A stretch of 37,331 bases of DNA from an uncultured Pirellulaceae bacterium (GCA_905480235.1 CAJQPP010000002.1:1-37331), one strand, 5' to 3'; positions 7,787 to 16,977 are shown, counted from the stretch's first letter. Numbers and translations are program-made. The notes: generated from the sequence alone by a model not told the origin.

Positions 7787-9355
7787 TTGTATAACGCGAT
7801 TTTGGACGAATTCGAAGACGACGCCACAAGAACGCGCGTCTCGGATCGCCCCTTCGACGAATCGGTCGTAGCCTCTGAAGAACCCGCTCGCGAAGACGAC
7901 GAATCGGATGATCCCACCAGCGTCAAAGGTCCCAAAGAACGGACTGCTGACGATGAGATGATGCCGGGTATTGATGATAACGAATCTTGGTCTGATGACC
8001 CGGTTCGTATGTATCTAACCCAGATGGGGGAAATCCCCCTGCTGACGCGGCAAGAAGAGATCACGCTGGCCAAGCGAATTGAAGATACACGCCGCATGTT
8101 CCGGACTCGCTTGCTGGAATGCGACTACGTCATCCAATCAGCCTTCAAGGTGTTGAAGCGAGTTCGTGATGGCGAACTGCCGTTCGATCGTACCGTTCAG
8201 GTATCCGTGACCGATCGATTGGAAAAGGAACAAATCCTTGGACGAATCGAGCACAACCTTGGCACGATCGATCGCTTGCTGAAAATGAATCGGCATGATT
8301 ATTTGACGGCTGTCAGTCGCTCAAAAACCAAAACGCAGCGACGCATAGCTTGGAAAAATCTGGCTCGTCGACGCCGACGCTGCGTGCGTTTGATCGAGGA
8401 ACTGGGACTTCGTACCCAACGCATCGAATCCTTGATTGGAACCGTTGAGAAATTCAGCTTGCGTGTCGACGAACTGGTCGAGAAAATTGCTGAGATGCGT
8501 AAGGCTCGAAAACCGATGCCCGAACGCCAACCCCTACTGGATGAGCTACGAAACATCCTGGTGACTTGCCAAGAATCGCCTTCCAGCTTGAGAAATCGTG
8601 TCAAGAATTTGCAAAACGTATTTTCTGAATACCAACAAGCGAAACGGGAATTGTCGGAAGGCAACCTGCGACTGGTGGTATCCATTGCCAAGAAATACAG
8701 AAACCGCGGCCTAAGCTTCCTGGATTTAATCCAGGAAGGCAATGCGGGCCTGATGAGAGCCGTCGACAAATTTGAGTACCGTCGTGGTTTCAAATTCTGC
8801 ACCTACGCGACTTGGTGGATTCGCCAAGCGATTACCCGTGCCGTAGCGGATCAAAGTCGAACCATTCGAATTCCCGTGCACATGGTGGAAACCATGTCTC
8901 GCGTACGAACAGTCTCACGTCAACTGCTGCAAGAATTGGGCCGAGAACCAACGCTCGAAGAAGTCGCTAAGCGAAGCGAAACGACGATCGAAGAAGCTCG
9001 CCGCGTCTTGGCCATGAGCCGGTACCCGATCAGCCTGGATCGTCCGGTTGGCAACAGTGAAGACAGTCATTTTGGTGACCTGTTACCGGATGGTGAAGCG
9101 GAAAGCCCAGCGATCGGCGCAGCTCAGGAGATGTTGCGAGGCCGAATCGATAAGGTCTTGAAGACGCTCAGCTATCGAGAACGTGAGATCATCAAACTTC
9201 GTTACGGCTTGGGAGATGGTTACAGCTACACGTTGGAAGAAGTGGGCCATATCTTCAAGGTGACTCGCGAGCGGATTCGCCAAATCGAAGCCAAAGCGGT
9301 TCGCAAGCTGCAACAGCCTAGCCGCAGCCAAGAGTTGGTCGGCTTCCTCGATTAA
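7787..9355 (+). CDS. rpoD: primary RNA polymerase sigma factor (RpoD/SigA)
   Basis: The protein has 522 residues and directs RNA polymerase to housekeeping promoters. It starts at TTG 7787, supported by AGGAG at 7775-7779. After a very acidic N-terminus (residues 1-66) comes region 1.2 (about 67-97, [22 protein letters not shown]), a basic non-conserved region with five arginines in a row at 194-198, region 2 from about N293 ([50 protein letters not shown]), region 3, and region 4 from about 462 with the helix-turn-helix [17 protein letters not shown]. Regions 2.4 and 4.2 are intact, so -10 and -35 recognition should be standard. A classic region 1.1 fold is not recognisable; the short acidic head may replace it. 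A strong terminator follows the stop. Confidence 0.96.
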   Translation: MYNAILDEFEDDATRTRVSDRPFDESVVASEEPAREDDESDDPTSVKGPKERTADDEMMPGIDDNESWSDDPVRMYLTQMGEIPLLTRQEEITLAKRIEDTRRMFRTRLLECDYVIQSAFKVLKRVRDGELPFDRTVQVSVTDRLEKEQILGRIEHNLGTIDRLLKMNRHDYLTAVSRSKTKTQRRIAWKNLARRRRRCVRLIEELGLRTQRIESLIGTVEKFSLRVDELVEKIAEMRKARKPMPERQPLLDELRNILVTCQESPSSLRNRVKNLQNVFSEYQQAKRELSEGNLRLVVSIAKKYRNRGLSFLDLIQEGNAGLMRAVDKFEYRRGFKFCTYATWWIRQAITRAVADQSRTIRIPVHMVETMSRVRTVSRQLLQELGREPTLEEVAKRSETTIEEARRVLAMSRYPISLDRPVGNSEDSHFGDLLPDGEAESPAIGAAQEMLRGRIDKVLKTLSYREREIIKLRYGLGDGYSYTLEEVGHIFKVTRERIRQIEAKAVRKLQQPSRSQELVGFLD

Positions 9356-9382
9356 CTCAGAGGTTCGATTTAAGCATTCATC

Positions 9383-9414
9383 AACCGGCGGTTACAAACC
9401 GCCGGTTTTTTTTT
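9383..9414 (+). terminator. intrinsic terminator of the sigma factor gene
   Basis: A perfect 10-bp stem AACCGGCGGT / ACCGCCGGTT with loop TACAA is followed by nine T. It lies 27 bp after the sigma factor stop codon. Confidence 0.93.
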
Positions 9415-9464
9415 GCCAAATGGGTTATCCCAAACCCACACAAATCCACCCGCAAGCCCATCAA

Positions 9465-10265
9465 TTAGTGATGAAAGTGTTTAATCTGTTCACCGCGTAA
9501 TCCGATTTCGGTCATGGCGTTGACCCCAATATCAAGATGAATCTCGGACCACTTGCGAGTGACTTCCCGATCTGAGACTTCTGTTTTCACTCCATCGGGC
9601 GTGATTGGGACATCCGACACGAGTAGCAATGCGCCGCGAGCAATTTCGTTATAGTGTCCAACAATAAAAATTGTAGCGGTTTCCATTTCAATTCCGATAC
9701 ACGTCATCCGCTTCAATTTTCTGCGGAATTCCTGATCGTGCTCCCACAATCGACGGTTCGTGGTGTAGATCACGCCGGTTCGATAATCCAGTTCCCGTTC
9801 AACAATTCGGTCGGAGACGAATTTGTGTAACTTAAAGGAAGGCAGCGCTGGCACATCCGGCGGGAAATAATCCGAACTGGTGCCTTCGCCGCGTATTGCA
9901 GCAATCGGCAAAATAAAGTGACCAATCTCCGTCGTCGCTTTTAGACCGCCACACTTCCCAAGAAACAAAACTCCCTTGGGGCGTCGTGCGATCAACAAAT
10001 CCATAATGGTGGCCGCGTTCGCCGAGCCGATACCAAAATTAATAATGCTCAAGCCCGCTGAATTTGTGGCGGCTTGCATGGGACGGCCGATCCCCCGAAT
10101 TTCACAGTCAAACCGATTGGCGAACGCTTCCAGATAGTCGTGGAAATTTGTTAACAGAATGTAATCACCGAATTGATCAATCGGCATTCCCGTGTAACGA
10201 GGCAGCCAGTTTTTGGCAATTTCCAATCGGTCAAATAAATTATCAGCTTGCGGGAGATCACTCAT
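9465..10265 (-). CDS. amn: AMP nucleosidase, short catalytic form
   Basis: The enzyme hydrolyses AMP to adenine and ribose 5-phosphate. The protein has 266 residues from ATG 10265, chosen because TGAGGA lies 6 nt upstream and the family resemblance starts soon after; a longer frame to 10331 is open but unsupported. It opens with the typical AKNWLPRYTGMPIDQFGDYILLTNF segment in two parts, and has the phosphorylase-fold nucleoside-binding elements GKCGGL, SSDYFPPDVPALPSF and E193-M-E195 (IEMETATIF), followed by LLVSDVPITPDGVKT. The length matches the single-domain AMP nucleosidases of Bacteroidetes and lacks the N-terminal regulatory domain of the E. coli enzyme (about 480 residues). It is divergent from the PH-domain pair. 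Confidence 0.93.
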   Translation of the reverse strand: MSDLPQADNLFDRLEIAKNWLPRYTGMPIDQFGDYILLTNFHDYLEAFANRFDCEIRGIGRPMQAATNSAGLSIINFGIGSANAATIMDLLIARRPKGVLFLGKCGGLKATTEIGHFILPIAAIRGEGTSSDYFPPDVPALPSFKLHKFVSDRIVERELDYRTGVIYTTNRRLWEHDQEFRRKLKRMTCIGIEMETATIFIVGHYNEIARGALLLVSDVPITPDGVKTEVSDREVTRKWSEIHLDIGVNAMTEIGLRGEQIKHFHH

Positions 10266-10360
10266 GGTTTCCTCAGGTAATACTCGCTTCTCACAACCCT
10301 GTTTCCACATCAATCCGGATGGACGGCCCAAATTGATGCAGCTTAAAATGCCCGGCTCCG

Positions 10361-10366
10361 TATAAT
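10361..10366 (+). promoter_or_regulatory. possible -10 box for the PH-domain operon
   Basis: A perfect TATAAT lies 81 bp before the GTG start of the first PH-domain gene. The best -35 match, TTGATG at 10333-10338, is 22 bp away, which is too far, so only the -10 element is offered. Confidence 0.35.
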
Positions 10367-10446
10367 AGCAAGCCTAGCGAGAATCGCCGACACGACTTTA
10401 GATTCAATAATCGGTATCCCCAACCCATATCCCAGATAGTTGCAAC

Positions 10447-11052
10447 GTGGAATTCAACGCGAGTGATCCTGAGAACGAACCTACGGACTTAACGCCGGCG
10501 TCGGCACATGAGGGTTCGATTGATAATACCGTGTCAGAGACGCCCCCTTCTACTGTGGACTCCCGTTACTATTCACTGGACCGCAACTACGTTTCAGTGG
10601 AACGCATCTCCGGTATTATTTTCTTCTTGATCGTCCTAGTTAGCTCGGTAATTGGTTTAATAGGCCAATTCATTGTCACCTGGGACACGGGAGTAATTTT
10701 TGTTGCCATCGCTTCTGCCATTGGTTTACTCAACATTTACTTGTTGGGTAATGCAATTTTTTGGCCGCCAGTCAAATATCGCCATTACCGATGGTGTTGC
10801 GACGAAAGGGGATTAGAGATTCACCGCGGGGTTTGGTGGAAAACTCAAATTTCCGTGCCGCTTTCCCGGGTACAACACGCAGACGTTTCGCAAGGCCCTT
10901 TGCAGCGTAGCTACGGCATTGGCACGTTAACCATTCACACCGCCGGCACACGAGACGCCTCGGTTGATTTACCCGGTTTAAATCACGATATCGCTTTGCA
11001 ACTGCGCGACCGTTTAGTCCGGCAGGGGATCCGTGGGCATGAATCATCCTGA
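10447..11052 (+). CDS. YdbS-like bacterial PH-domain (bPH2) membrane protein
   Basis: The protein has 201 residues and begins at GTG 10447; no good ribosome site is visible and no internal ATG offers an alternative. The first 50 residues are polar and acidic. Two close transmembrane helices follow (about 54-75, ISGIIFFLIVLVSSVIGLI, and 80-103, VIFVAIASAIGLLNIYLLG), then one bPH2 domain with the hallmark RYHRW..CDERGLEIHRGVWWKTQISVPLSRVQHADVSQGPLQR.YGIGTLTIHTAG pattern in parts. This matches YdbS of Bacillus, a membrane protein with cytoplasmic PH-like fold. Its stop overlaps the start of the next gene by 14 bp, so the two are translationally coupled and probably form one complex. The biochemical role of the family is poorly known. 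Confidence 0.88.
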   Translation: MEFNASDPENEPTDLTPASAHEGSIDNTVSETPPSTVDSRYYSLDRNYVSVERISGIIFFLIVLVSSVIGLIGQFIVTWDTGVIFVAIASAIGLLNIYLLGNAIFWPPVKYRHYRWCCDERGLEIHRGVWWKTQISVPLSRVQHADVSQGPLQRSYGIGTLTIHTAGTRDASVDLPGLNHDIALQLRDRLVRQGIRGHESS

Positions 11053-12688
11053 GAATATTCCATCGGATACTGGATCGGAGGGCGCCTCCCTGCAAAGTGA
11101 TGCCGCAGCATCTCTGACCACCGATCCTGTCGCGAATACTCATAACGTGGACGCTGCGCCAGAGGTGCTGATCCCGATAAAAACAACCTGGCTGCATCCC
11201 ACGTCGCTATTTTTTGACTTAATATCCCATTCGCGGGAATTGATCGTCCCAATTGCGATCGCGGTCTTTGGTGCGACAACTGGCAATAGTACTAGTCTGT
11301 TTTTTGGATTGGCTATTTTCATTCCTGCTTTCCTTTCATCCGCATTTCGTTATTTCACCCTGCGGTACAAAATTGACAACGGAGAATTGGTCGTAAAAAA
11401 AGGCTTGATCTTCCGTCGAATTCGCACCGTACCCATCCATCGAATCCAAAATGTCGACCTGCTACAAAACCCGCTGCATCGTCTTTTCCGAGTCGCCGAA
11501 GTAAAAATTGAAACGGCGAGCGGGACTGAACCGGAAGCCGTCTTGAGAGTACTTTCTCTGAAGAAATTCAATGAGCTACGTGAGCAAATTTTCTTACGCG
11601 AACCGACGACGAATTCAGCGATACCGTTACCTGCATCCGCTGCGCCGTTCCAGCCACAAAGGACGGTTCCGGAAATCACTCCCGGTCAATCGTTAGTAGC
11701 CATTCCCACCAGCTGGTTGATCAAAGCAGGAATCGCCAGCAACCGTGGACTATTGTTCCTGGGGATGGCCACGGGTGCTTGGTGGCAGTTCAAACTTGAG
11801 CGATTCATTAATCTGGAAGATGTGAAGGAAACACTTCCTTCTTTGGATGGAACGCTTCGCAACACCCTACTGATAATTGCCCTGGCCATTGCCATCCTGG
11901 CCTTACTGCGCGTTGCGAGTGTGGTTTGGTTTATTTTACGTTTCCACGGATATCAATTACAGCTCTGCGGTGAGGATTTGAGAATCAGTTGCGGACTGTT
12001 TACTAAAATCACCGCGACCGTTCCGAGGAATCGAATTCAGTTCATCAGCATCCACCGTCCACTCTTCCTGCAATGGATGGGTCTAGCCTCCATTCGTATT
12101 GAGACAGCCGGAGGTGGTGGCATGTCAGGACAGGACAAATCGAATTCACGACGTTGGTTCGTTCCCGTCCTGGCAGAGCAGGGCGTTGCAGATTTAATCC
12201 AGCAACTCCGTACCGGGATTGAGTGGCAGGAAGCATCAATGGATTGGAAACCGCTTTCCCAAGACATCGGTCGACGCCTGAGGCGAGGAGCGATCGTGCG
12301 GTCGGTCGTACTGGCAGGTATCGGTCAATTTTTCTCACCGCCTTGGGGGTGGGTTGCCGGAATTGTGGCTTTGCCGTTGCTGCTGCTGTGGGCAGCTAAA
12401 AAAAGTCGGGCTCTTCGCTACGCGCGTACCGAGCAATTTGTGGTCTTCCGCAGCGGTGTCCTAACTCCCAAGATCAGCCTTACCTTTTGGGATAAAGTAC
12501 AAACGGTCTCCATTGCTCAAACACCCTTTGACAAGCGTTGGAAAATGAAGACATTGCAAATCGACACTGCCGCAGCAGGACCGGCAGAACACGCCATCCG
12601 AGTGCGTTATTTAGATCCCGCATTTGCGAAACACGAATTTAAATTCATCAGCGGCGAGGCTGCCAAGTATGAGCCAGACTTTGGTTAG
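11039..12688 (+). CDS. YdbT-like protein with three bacterial PH domains
   Basis: The protein has 549 residues from ATG 11039, preferred over GTG 11033 because AGGGGAT at 11023-11029 is then 9 nt away. Hydrophobic pairs occur near residues 65-105, 230-300 and 415-445. Each is followed by a bPH2 module: one with LRYKIDNGELVVKKGLIFRR and VPIHRIQNVDLLQNPLHRLF; one with YQLQLCGEDLRISCGLFTK and VPRNRIQFISIHRPLFLQWMG; one with TEQFVVFRSGVLTPKISLTF and KVQTVSIAQTPFDKRW. Three modules with paired helices are the YdbT arrangement, and such genes normally follow a ydbS homologue, as here. Location is the inner membrane with the PH folds facing the cytoplasm. The function of the pair is not settled in the family. 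Confidence 0.88.
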   Translation: MNHPENIPSDTGSEGASLQSDAAASLTTDPVANTHNVDAAPEVLIPIKTTWLHPTSLFFDLISHSRELIVPIAIAVFGATTGNSTSLFFGLAIFIPAFLSSAFRYFTLRYKIDNGELVVKKGLIFRRIRTVPIHRIQNVDLLQNPLHRLFRVAEVKIETASGTEPEAVLRVLSLKKFNELREQIFLREPTTNSAIPLPASAAPFQPQRTVPEITPGQSLVAIPTSWLIKAGIASNRGLLFLGMATGAWWQFKLERFINLEDVKETLPSLDGTLRNTLLIIALAIAILALLRVASVVWFILRFHGYQLQLCGEDLRISCGLFTKITATVPRNRIQFISIHRPLFLQWMGLASIRIETAGGGGMSGQDKSNSRRWFVPVLAEQGVADLIQQLRTGIEWQEASMDWKPLSQDIGRRLRRGAIVRSVVLAGIGQFFSPPWGWVAGIVALPLLLLWAAKKSRALRYARTEQFVVFRSGVLTPKISLTFWDKVQTVSIAQTPFDKRWKMKTLQIDTAAAGPAEHAIRVRYLDPAFAKHEFKFISGEAAKYEPDFG

Positions 12689-12999
12689 ATTCTTATCCTC
12701 GACTGGATAAGCCATCCTGTATTTCCCATCAGCTCCCCAGATTTCGCTTCCTCGAAAACCGGTCTTCCACAAACGTTTTATTCGAGGATTACCAGCGATC
12801 GCCTCTCTGCTTGGGCGCCCTAACCCGCACGACCGAGTTTGATTGCTACAACCCGTTCAGCGGTGATGCATTTTCTGTTCGTTCCATGTTGAAATATTTC
12901 ATCATGATGCTTTTTTGCATGCTAGGTTTTCACAGCTAGTTGAAATATGCGCTGTGCGCAATTTACGACGCTGGCGTTTCCCAACAGAAATCTGGCACG
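12689..12999. other. intergenic region with dense short palindromes
   Basis: The 311 bp between the PH-domain operon and the lipoprotein gene hold a small hairpin just after the operon stop (TTATCC / GGATAA, no T-run), and at 12889-12948 a cluster: the 12-bp palindrome TGAAATATTTCA (12890-12901), the 10-bp palindrome CATCATGATG (12900-12909), GCTAGGTTTTCACAGCTAG (12921-12939) and the direct repeat TTGAAATAT at 12889 and 12940. It looks like an operator or promoter region for the lipoprotein gene. No gene is seen. Confidence 0.55.
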
Positions 13000-15681
13000 A
13001 TGCGAATACCTCAATCAAAACCTGTTATTCTTTCCATCATCCTTTTGGTATTGGTGGTTGTATTCACTGGATGTTCCCAGTTACGCATCCCGAGAATTGA
13101 TCCTCTTGGACGCACACTTTTTCTGCCCGCCCCCAGTTCGACTCAAATCATGACCCCGAGCATGATCCCGCAACCGGACACACGTCCATTAGTCGTGGGT
13201 CCAAATGCCCAAACACAACCGGGTATGACCGTACCGCCCACCATGCAAACACCGCCGGTAATGGGCATGCCCCAACAAATGGCCGCTCCGGGGCCCGCCT
13301 TTACACAACCGCCGGCCATACCTAACGGTGCAAATGGCAAATGCGGTGCCTCACTCGGACTTCCCCGGATCCAACCGCGAGGTTCGCTGATTTCACATCG
13401 CAAGGAACCCCACCGTATTCCACATCGCAACCGAGACATCGGTATGCTGACCACCACTCCGCATCGAATCGTTGCACCCGTTGGCAGCGAGGTCGTGGTA
13501 TTGGCTGGTATCTGTGGAAAGGACGGTCAATTTGTGGTTAACCAACCCATTGAATGGATGCTTTCGCAAGACAGTGCCGGGCAAATCATTGAAGTCGGAG
13601 GTATGGAACATTCCGTCATCAATAAACTGATTTCGCCCAGCGCTAGAAAATTCACGGGTGATTACGCTTGGGGTAGAACTGGTTTCAAAGAAAAAATCTT
13701 GACGCGTGGCACAGACACCCCGGCAGACGATCAGCATGTATCGCAGGGACAAACTTACATCACGTTGACCTCGGGTTCCGAAGGAACGTCTTACCTGACT
13801 ACCGTGGCACCCAAAACTGACGCTTGGCCAGAACGAAAATCCATCACACGTATCCACTGGGTCGATGGCATTTGGTCCATTCCCCTACCCTCCACAGCAT
13901 CCGCTGGAAAAATTCACCCATTGACCACATTAATTTCCAGAACCTCTGATGGGACGGGTGTTGAGGGTTGGAAAGTTAAGTACCAAATCGTCGGCGGAGT
14001 GCCTGCAGAATTCTCACCCGGAGGCACGCAGACGGCAGAAATCAAAACCAATGCGCAAGGTCAAGCAATCGCCGAAATTCGGCAACCTGCTGGTAAAGCA
14101 GTCGTCGGTCCCACTCAGGTACGCATCGAAGTGGTTCGACCGGGTGTCGCTGGTGGTCGCGAAGTCACACTGGAAAGTGGCATTACAAGCGTCAATTGGA
14201 GTGCCCCAGCACTGACCGTTAGGGCCATCGGACCACGCACTGCTGGCGTGAATCAACCATTTAATTATCGAGTAGAAGTTACCAACCCGGGTGATCAAGT
14301 CGCCCGAGGCGTCAAAGTCTCGTCGTCCGATATTGGAGACGCGGTCGAGTACATTTCCAGCAATCCAAGCCCCAGCCAATATGGCAATCGTTACGAATGG
14401 AATTTGGGAGATATCCAACCCGGTGCCCAACCACAAATATTGAATATCCAATTACGATCGGCCGTCAAAGGCGGGAAAACGATCTGCTTTGAAGTGGCGA
14501 GTGAATCGGATCAAATCAAAACAGAAGCCTGTGCTGAAACCAATATCGCAGTGCCCTGCATCGCTTTAGAAATCAAGGGTCCTAGAAAGGGAAGTGTGGG
14601 CGAGAACCTGCCGTTCCAGTTCAACATTACCAATCAATGCGATCGGCCCCTGGAAAACATCCGCATTCGCATCAATTATGATACGGCGTTAGCCGCCGAC
14701 GGCGTTCCTAATCCTGCCGAGATCGGCCCGGTTGATCGCATCATGCCCGGTGAAACTCGGAATTTGCCCGCCTTGACCTTTCGCGCATTACAAAGTGGAA
14801 CCCATTGCTTCAACTTAGAAATCAATAGCTCCGCAGGTGACACCTCGCGTGCCAGACGCTGTGTGGAAATTGAAAACACCAGCCAAACCAAAGTCAAAAT
14901 TGACATGCAGAGCCAGGACGCTGTCCGTCTGGGAAATCAGATCCTGGTAAAAATGCGAGTTACGAATATCGGCAATGTAGCCTTGGACAATGTGACCCTG
15001 CTGAACTCCTTTTCAAGGTCGTTGACCCCGGCCCAAGTTACTCCCACATTCCAACACACTTGGATGGGAGACGATTTAGCATTCCAGCTAGGTAGAATCG
15101 ATCCTAACCAAAGTAAGATCGTAGATGTCCAATTCAATACGAAGCAAGTCGATGGCGATGCATTCAGTCGGGCTACCGTGACAACACCGCTGGGAGCCAG
15201 CGATCAAACCGCCGTATCCATTCGCATCGAAACAAATGCTGCGGGAGGGGCCGGAAGTGCCCCAACAGGGATAACGCCTACGGTGGGAATCCCGTCCGCC
15301 CCCACCGATACATTAACGGCAAGTGTGACGGCTTTGGATCGAACCATTCAGGTTGGAAATTACGCTCGCTTCCAAGTCGCTGTAACGAACTCGCGAGCCG
15401 TTACCGATCAACAAGTTGGCATTACTTTACTGGTTCCTCCCGGTACGCGGTTGCAGGCACCGGATCCGACACTGACGGGTCTGCGCATCGCGGAACAATC
15501 ACCCGACGGCAGCATCGTCCGCTTCGAACCGCGTTTAGAAATGCGAGCCGGGGAAACGCTGAGTTTCCCAATTGTGCTGCAAGCCTTGCAGGCGGGGCAA
15601 GCAAATTTTGCGGTGCAAGTGGTTAGTACGCGATCGCCTAACAAAATTGAAGCTATGGATGCGATCACTGTAATTCCTTGA
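13000..15681 (+). CDS. large lipoprotein with DUF11 repeats
   Basis: The protein has 893 residues from ATG 13000; the frame stays open upstream to 12940, but only this start gives a clean signal. MRIPQSKP precedes a hydrophobic core and the lipobox VFTGC with Cys25 as lipidation site. Residues about 45-115 are rich in Pro, Met and Gln (low complexity). A bacterial-Ig-like part follows (PHRIVAPVGSEVVVLAGICG; WSIPLPSTASAGKIHP), then four DUF11-type beta-sandwich repeats, recognised by FNYRVEVTNPGDQVARGVKV, PFQFNITNQCDRPLENIRI, LVKMRVTNIGNVALDNV and RFQVAVTNSRAV. DUF11 modules form long rods at cell surfaces, as in chlamydial OmcB relatives. Several paired cysteines in repeats two and three suggest disulfides. 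It is probably an outer-membrane or wall-linked protein. Confidence 0.88.
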   Translation: MRIPQSKPVILSIILLVLVVVFTGCSQLRIPRIDPLGRTLFLPAPSSTQIMTPSMIPQPDTRPLVVGPNAQTQPGMTVPPTMQTPPVMGMPQQMAAPGPAFTQPPAIPNGANGKCGASLGLPRIQPRGSLISHRKEPHRIPHRNRDIGMLTTTPHRIVAPVGSEVVVLAGICGKDGQFVVNQPIEWMLSQDSAGQIIEVGGMEHSVINKLISPSARKFTGDYAWGRTGFKEKILTRGTDTPADDQHVSQGQTYITLTSGSEGTSYLTTVAPKTDAWPERKSITRIHWVDGIWSIPLPSTASAGKIHPLTTLISRTSDGTGVEGWKVKYQIVGGVPAEFSPGGTQTAEIKTNAQGQAIAEIRQPAGKAVVGPTQVRIEVVRPGVAGGREVTLESGITSVNWSAPALTVRAIGPRTAGVNQPFNYRVEVTNPGDQVARGVKVSSSDIGDAVEYISSNPSPSQYGNRYEWNLGDIQPGAQPQILNIQLRSAVKGGKTICFEVASESDQIKTEACAETNIAVPCIALEIKGPRKGSVGENLPFQFNITNQCDRPLENIRIRINYDTALAADGVPNPAEIGPVDRIMPGETRNLPALTFRALQSGTHCFNLEINSSAGDTSRARRCVEIENTSQTKVKIDMQSQDAVRLGNQILVKMRVTNIGNVALDNVTLLNSFSRSLTPAQVTPTFQHTWMGDDLAFQLGRIDPNQSKIVDVQFNTKQVDGDAFSRATVTTPLGASDQTAVSIRIETNAAGGAGSAPTGITPTVGIPSAPTDTLTASVTALDRTIQVGNYARFQVAVTNSRAVTDQQVGITLLVPPGTRLQAPDPTLTGLRIAEQSPDGSIVRFEPRLEMRAGETLSFPIVLQALQAGQANFAVQVVSTRSPNKIEAMDAITVIP

Positions 15682-15703
15682 TCCAACGGAATACCCCGTC
15701 CAT

Positions 15704-16117
15704 GTGCTGACGGATTCCATCCATCTTTATCTGAATGGCCCGCCGTTAATCTCCAAAGCAGCTCCGTGGTTCCAGTCGGTATTCCCCAATACTAGAACCT
15801 TCATCAATGATCCCGCCATCTCCAGCGATCGCGAGCGCATCGCTTGCCTACTCAACTCCGTCGAGAGATCGGATCGCAACCGCAACGGTCCCATTTTTTT
15901 GACCGTAGGAAAAACTGCCGTCGCCACATCAATGCTGGGCTATCTCGACCACAGGCCAGTAAATGGCCAATGGGAACTGCTAAGCAAAGGCGCTCAAAGT
16001 AGACAGGTACTGCGGCCCGATGCAGTAATGAAATACGTTGCGTTTGGGATATGGGAAACGCAACGTATTTTTGCCGCCTTCGAAAATCATCACGCGAAAA
16101 TTCGGCAAACAACGTGA
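15704..16117 (+). CDS. uncertain ORF, hypothetical
   Basis: The frame has 137 codons from GTG 15704, 22 bp after the lipoprotein stop. Codon choice looks plausible for a gene, but there is no ribosome site, no recognised domain and no homologue that I know. A perfect 15-bp inverted repeat (16031-16070) lies inside it, which would be odd for a coding sequence and suggests that at least the 3' part is a terminator. It could be a small lineage-specific gene, a remnant, or chance. Confidence 0.3.
   Translation: MLTDSIHLYLNGPPLISKAAPWFQSVFPNTRTFINDPAISSDRERIACLLNSVERSDRNRNGPIFLTVGKTAVATSMLGYLDHRPVNGQWELLSKGAQSRQVLRPDAVMKYVAFGIWETQRIFAAFENHHAKIRQTT
16031..16072 (+). terminator. perfect 15-bp inverted repeat, possible terminator
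   Basis: Arms AAATACGTTGCGTTT (16031-16045) and AAACGCAACGTATTT (16056-16070) enclose a 10-nt loop; five T end the right arm. It may stop transcription from the lipoprotein gene some 350 bp upstream. The stem is AT-closed, so terminator strength is uncertain, and a protein-binding site is the alternative. Confidence 0.5.
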
Positions 16118-16214
16118 GAGTCGCCTGCTCTTACCAAGCGGCTGCTTCTTAATGTAGTCCATCGCATCCTTGTTCCCAGAAAATTGAATCCCGGTAAAAG
16201 GTGCGTTCGAAGAC

Positions 16215-16251
16215 AAAAAAACAGGGGCATCCAAGTACCCTTGGTGCCCCT
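16215..16251 (-). terminator. intrinsic terminator of the response regulator gene
   Basis: A 12-bp stem with one bulge (AGGGGCA-CCAAG / CTTGG-TGCCCCT) spans 16223-16251. Read on the minus strand it is followed by G and seven T (16215-16221), 25 bp after the response regulator stop. Confidence 0.85.
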
Positions 16252-16275
16252 TGTTATCTCAATGAGATACGACTT

Positions 16276-16770
16276 TTAATACTGCGGTGTGATATGCGGT
16301 ATCGTGAAAGAACCCAAGGCCGGACCGGGTGTTGGCGTGGGAAAGTGAGGTTTTCTCAATTTGTTTTTGATTTGGCTATTAATCAACGGTAACTCAAAGA
16401 GTGCCTTGTCGATGGTGTCCATCAGCCGTGCGGGTTCCAGCGGCTTTTTGATGTGGTAAGCCACGCCTGCTTGCGTATTGCGAGAGATAATATCGGGTAA
16501 CTGACGGTGTGACATATACAAGATGGGCACGTCATCTCGATTCGGAATAGCTCGCAGGTCGGAAATCACCTCCTCGCCATCGGCATCATCAATGGATTCA
16601 TCACAGATGATGAGATCCAGTGCCAGGTGAGTCGCACCCTTGATAGCCGCAACTTTGTCACGGGCACAATAAACTTTGAATTGAGCACTATCCAACATCG
16701 CTGCGATGGCAGTCAACGTCAGGGGGTCTGGATCGATCACCAGCACAACGGGCTTATTTAGAGCGTTCAT
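16276..16770 (-). CDS. receiver-only response regulator
   Basis: The protein has 164 residues and is a single CheY-like receiver domain with a 35-residue tail. The phosphorylation site is complete: acidic pair D13 and D15 (VVLVIDPDP), phospho-acceptor D57 (LDLIICDESID), the switch Ser87 (ILYMSHR) and Lys109 in the KKP motif (HIKKPLEP). There is no output domain; the tail is Pro-rich (PHFPTPTPGPALG), so it probably acts by protein contact, as a phosphorelay intermediate or an adaptor. No histidine kinase is encoded nearby. The ATG is preceded by AGGA about 11 nt away, and the start codon is part of a long inverted repeat. The gene has its own terminator. Confidence 0.92.
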   Translation of the reverse strand: MNALNKPVVLVIDPDPLTLTAIAAMLDSAQFKVYCARDKVAAIKGATHLALDLIICDESIDDADGEEVISDLRAIPNRDDVPILYMSHRQLPDIISRNTQAGVAYHIKKPLEPARLMDTIDKALFELPLINSQIKNKLRKPHFPTPTPGPALGSFTIPHITPQY

Positions 16771-16811
16771 GGATTGGCATTCCTGCTAGGGGTTCACACT
16801 GGCCAATCCAT
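16768..16811 (-). promoter_or_regulatory. hairpin enclosing the ribosome site and start codon of the response regulator
   Basis: In the mRNA sense, ATGGATTGGC (rc of 16802-16811) can pair perfectly over 10 bp with GCCAATCCAT (rc of 16769-16778). The last two bases of the right arm are the first two of the AUG start, and the AGGA ribosome site is in the 23-nt loop. The left arm itself opens a five-codon frame, AUG GAU UGG CCA GUG UGA. Confidence 0.5.
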
Positions 16812-16977
16812 CAGCCAAGAAATAAAACTAGATCATCTCTCTCATGATCGTCCCGTTCATGAAGAAAACTTTGAGCCTTTTCCCTCGTCTACGTAATCCC
16901 TACAAACCTGCGCACCTGTATACAGAGCCCGATTGGCAAACTTGTTGGTTGGAGCGCCCAGCAATTACCATCGGCAA

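Noticed and set aside
15980..16234. 84-codon minus-strand frame that looks partly protein-like
   Set aside because: Its start lies within the terminator of the response regulator gene, leaving no room for a promoter or ribosome site.
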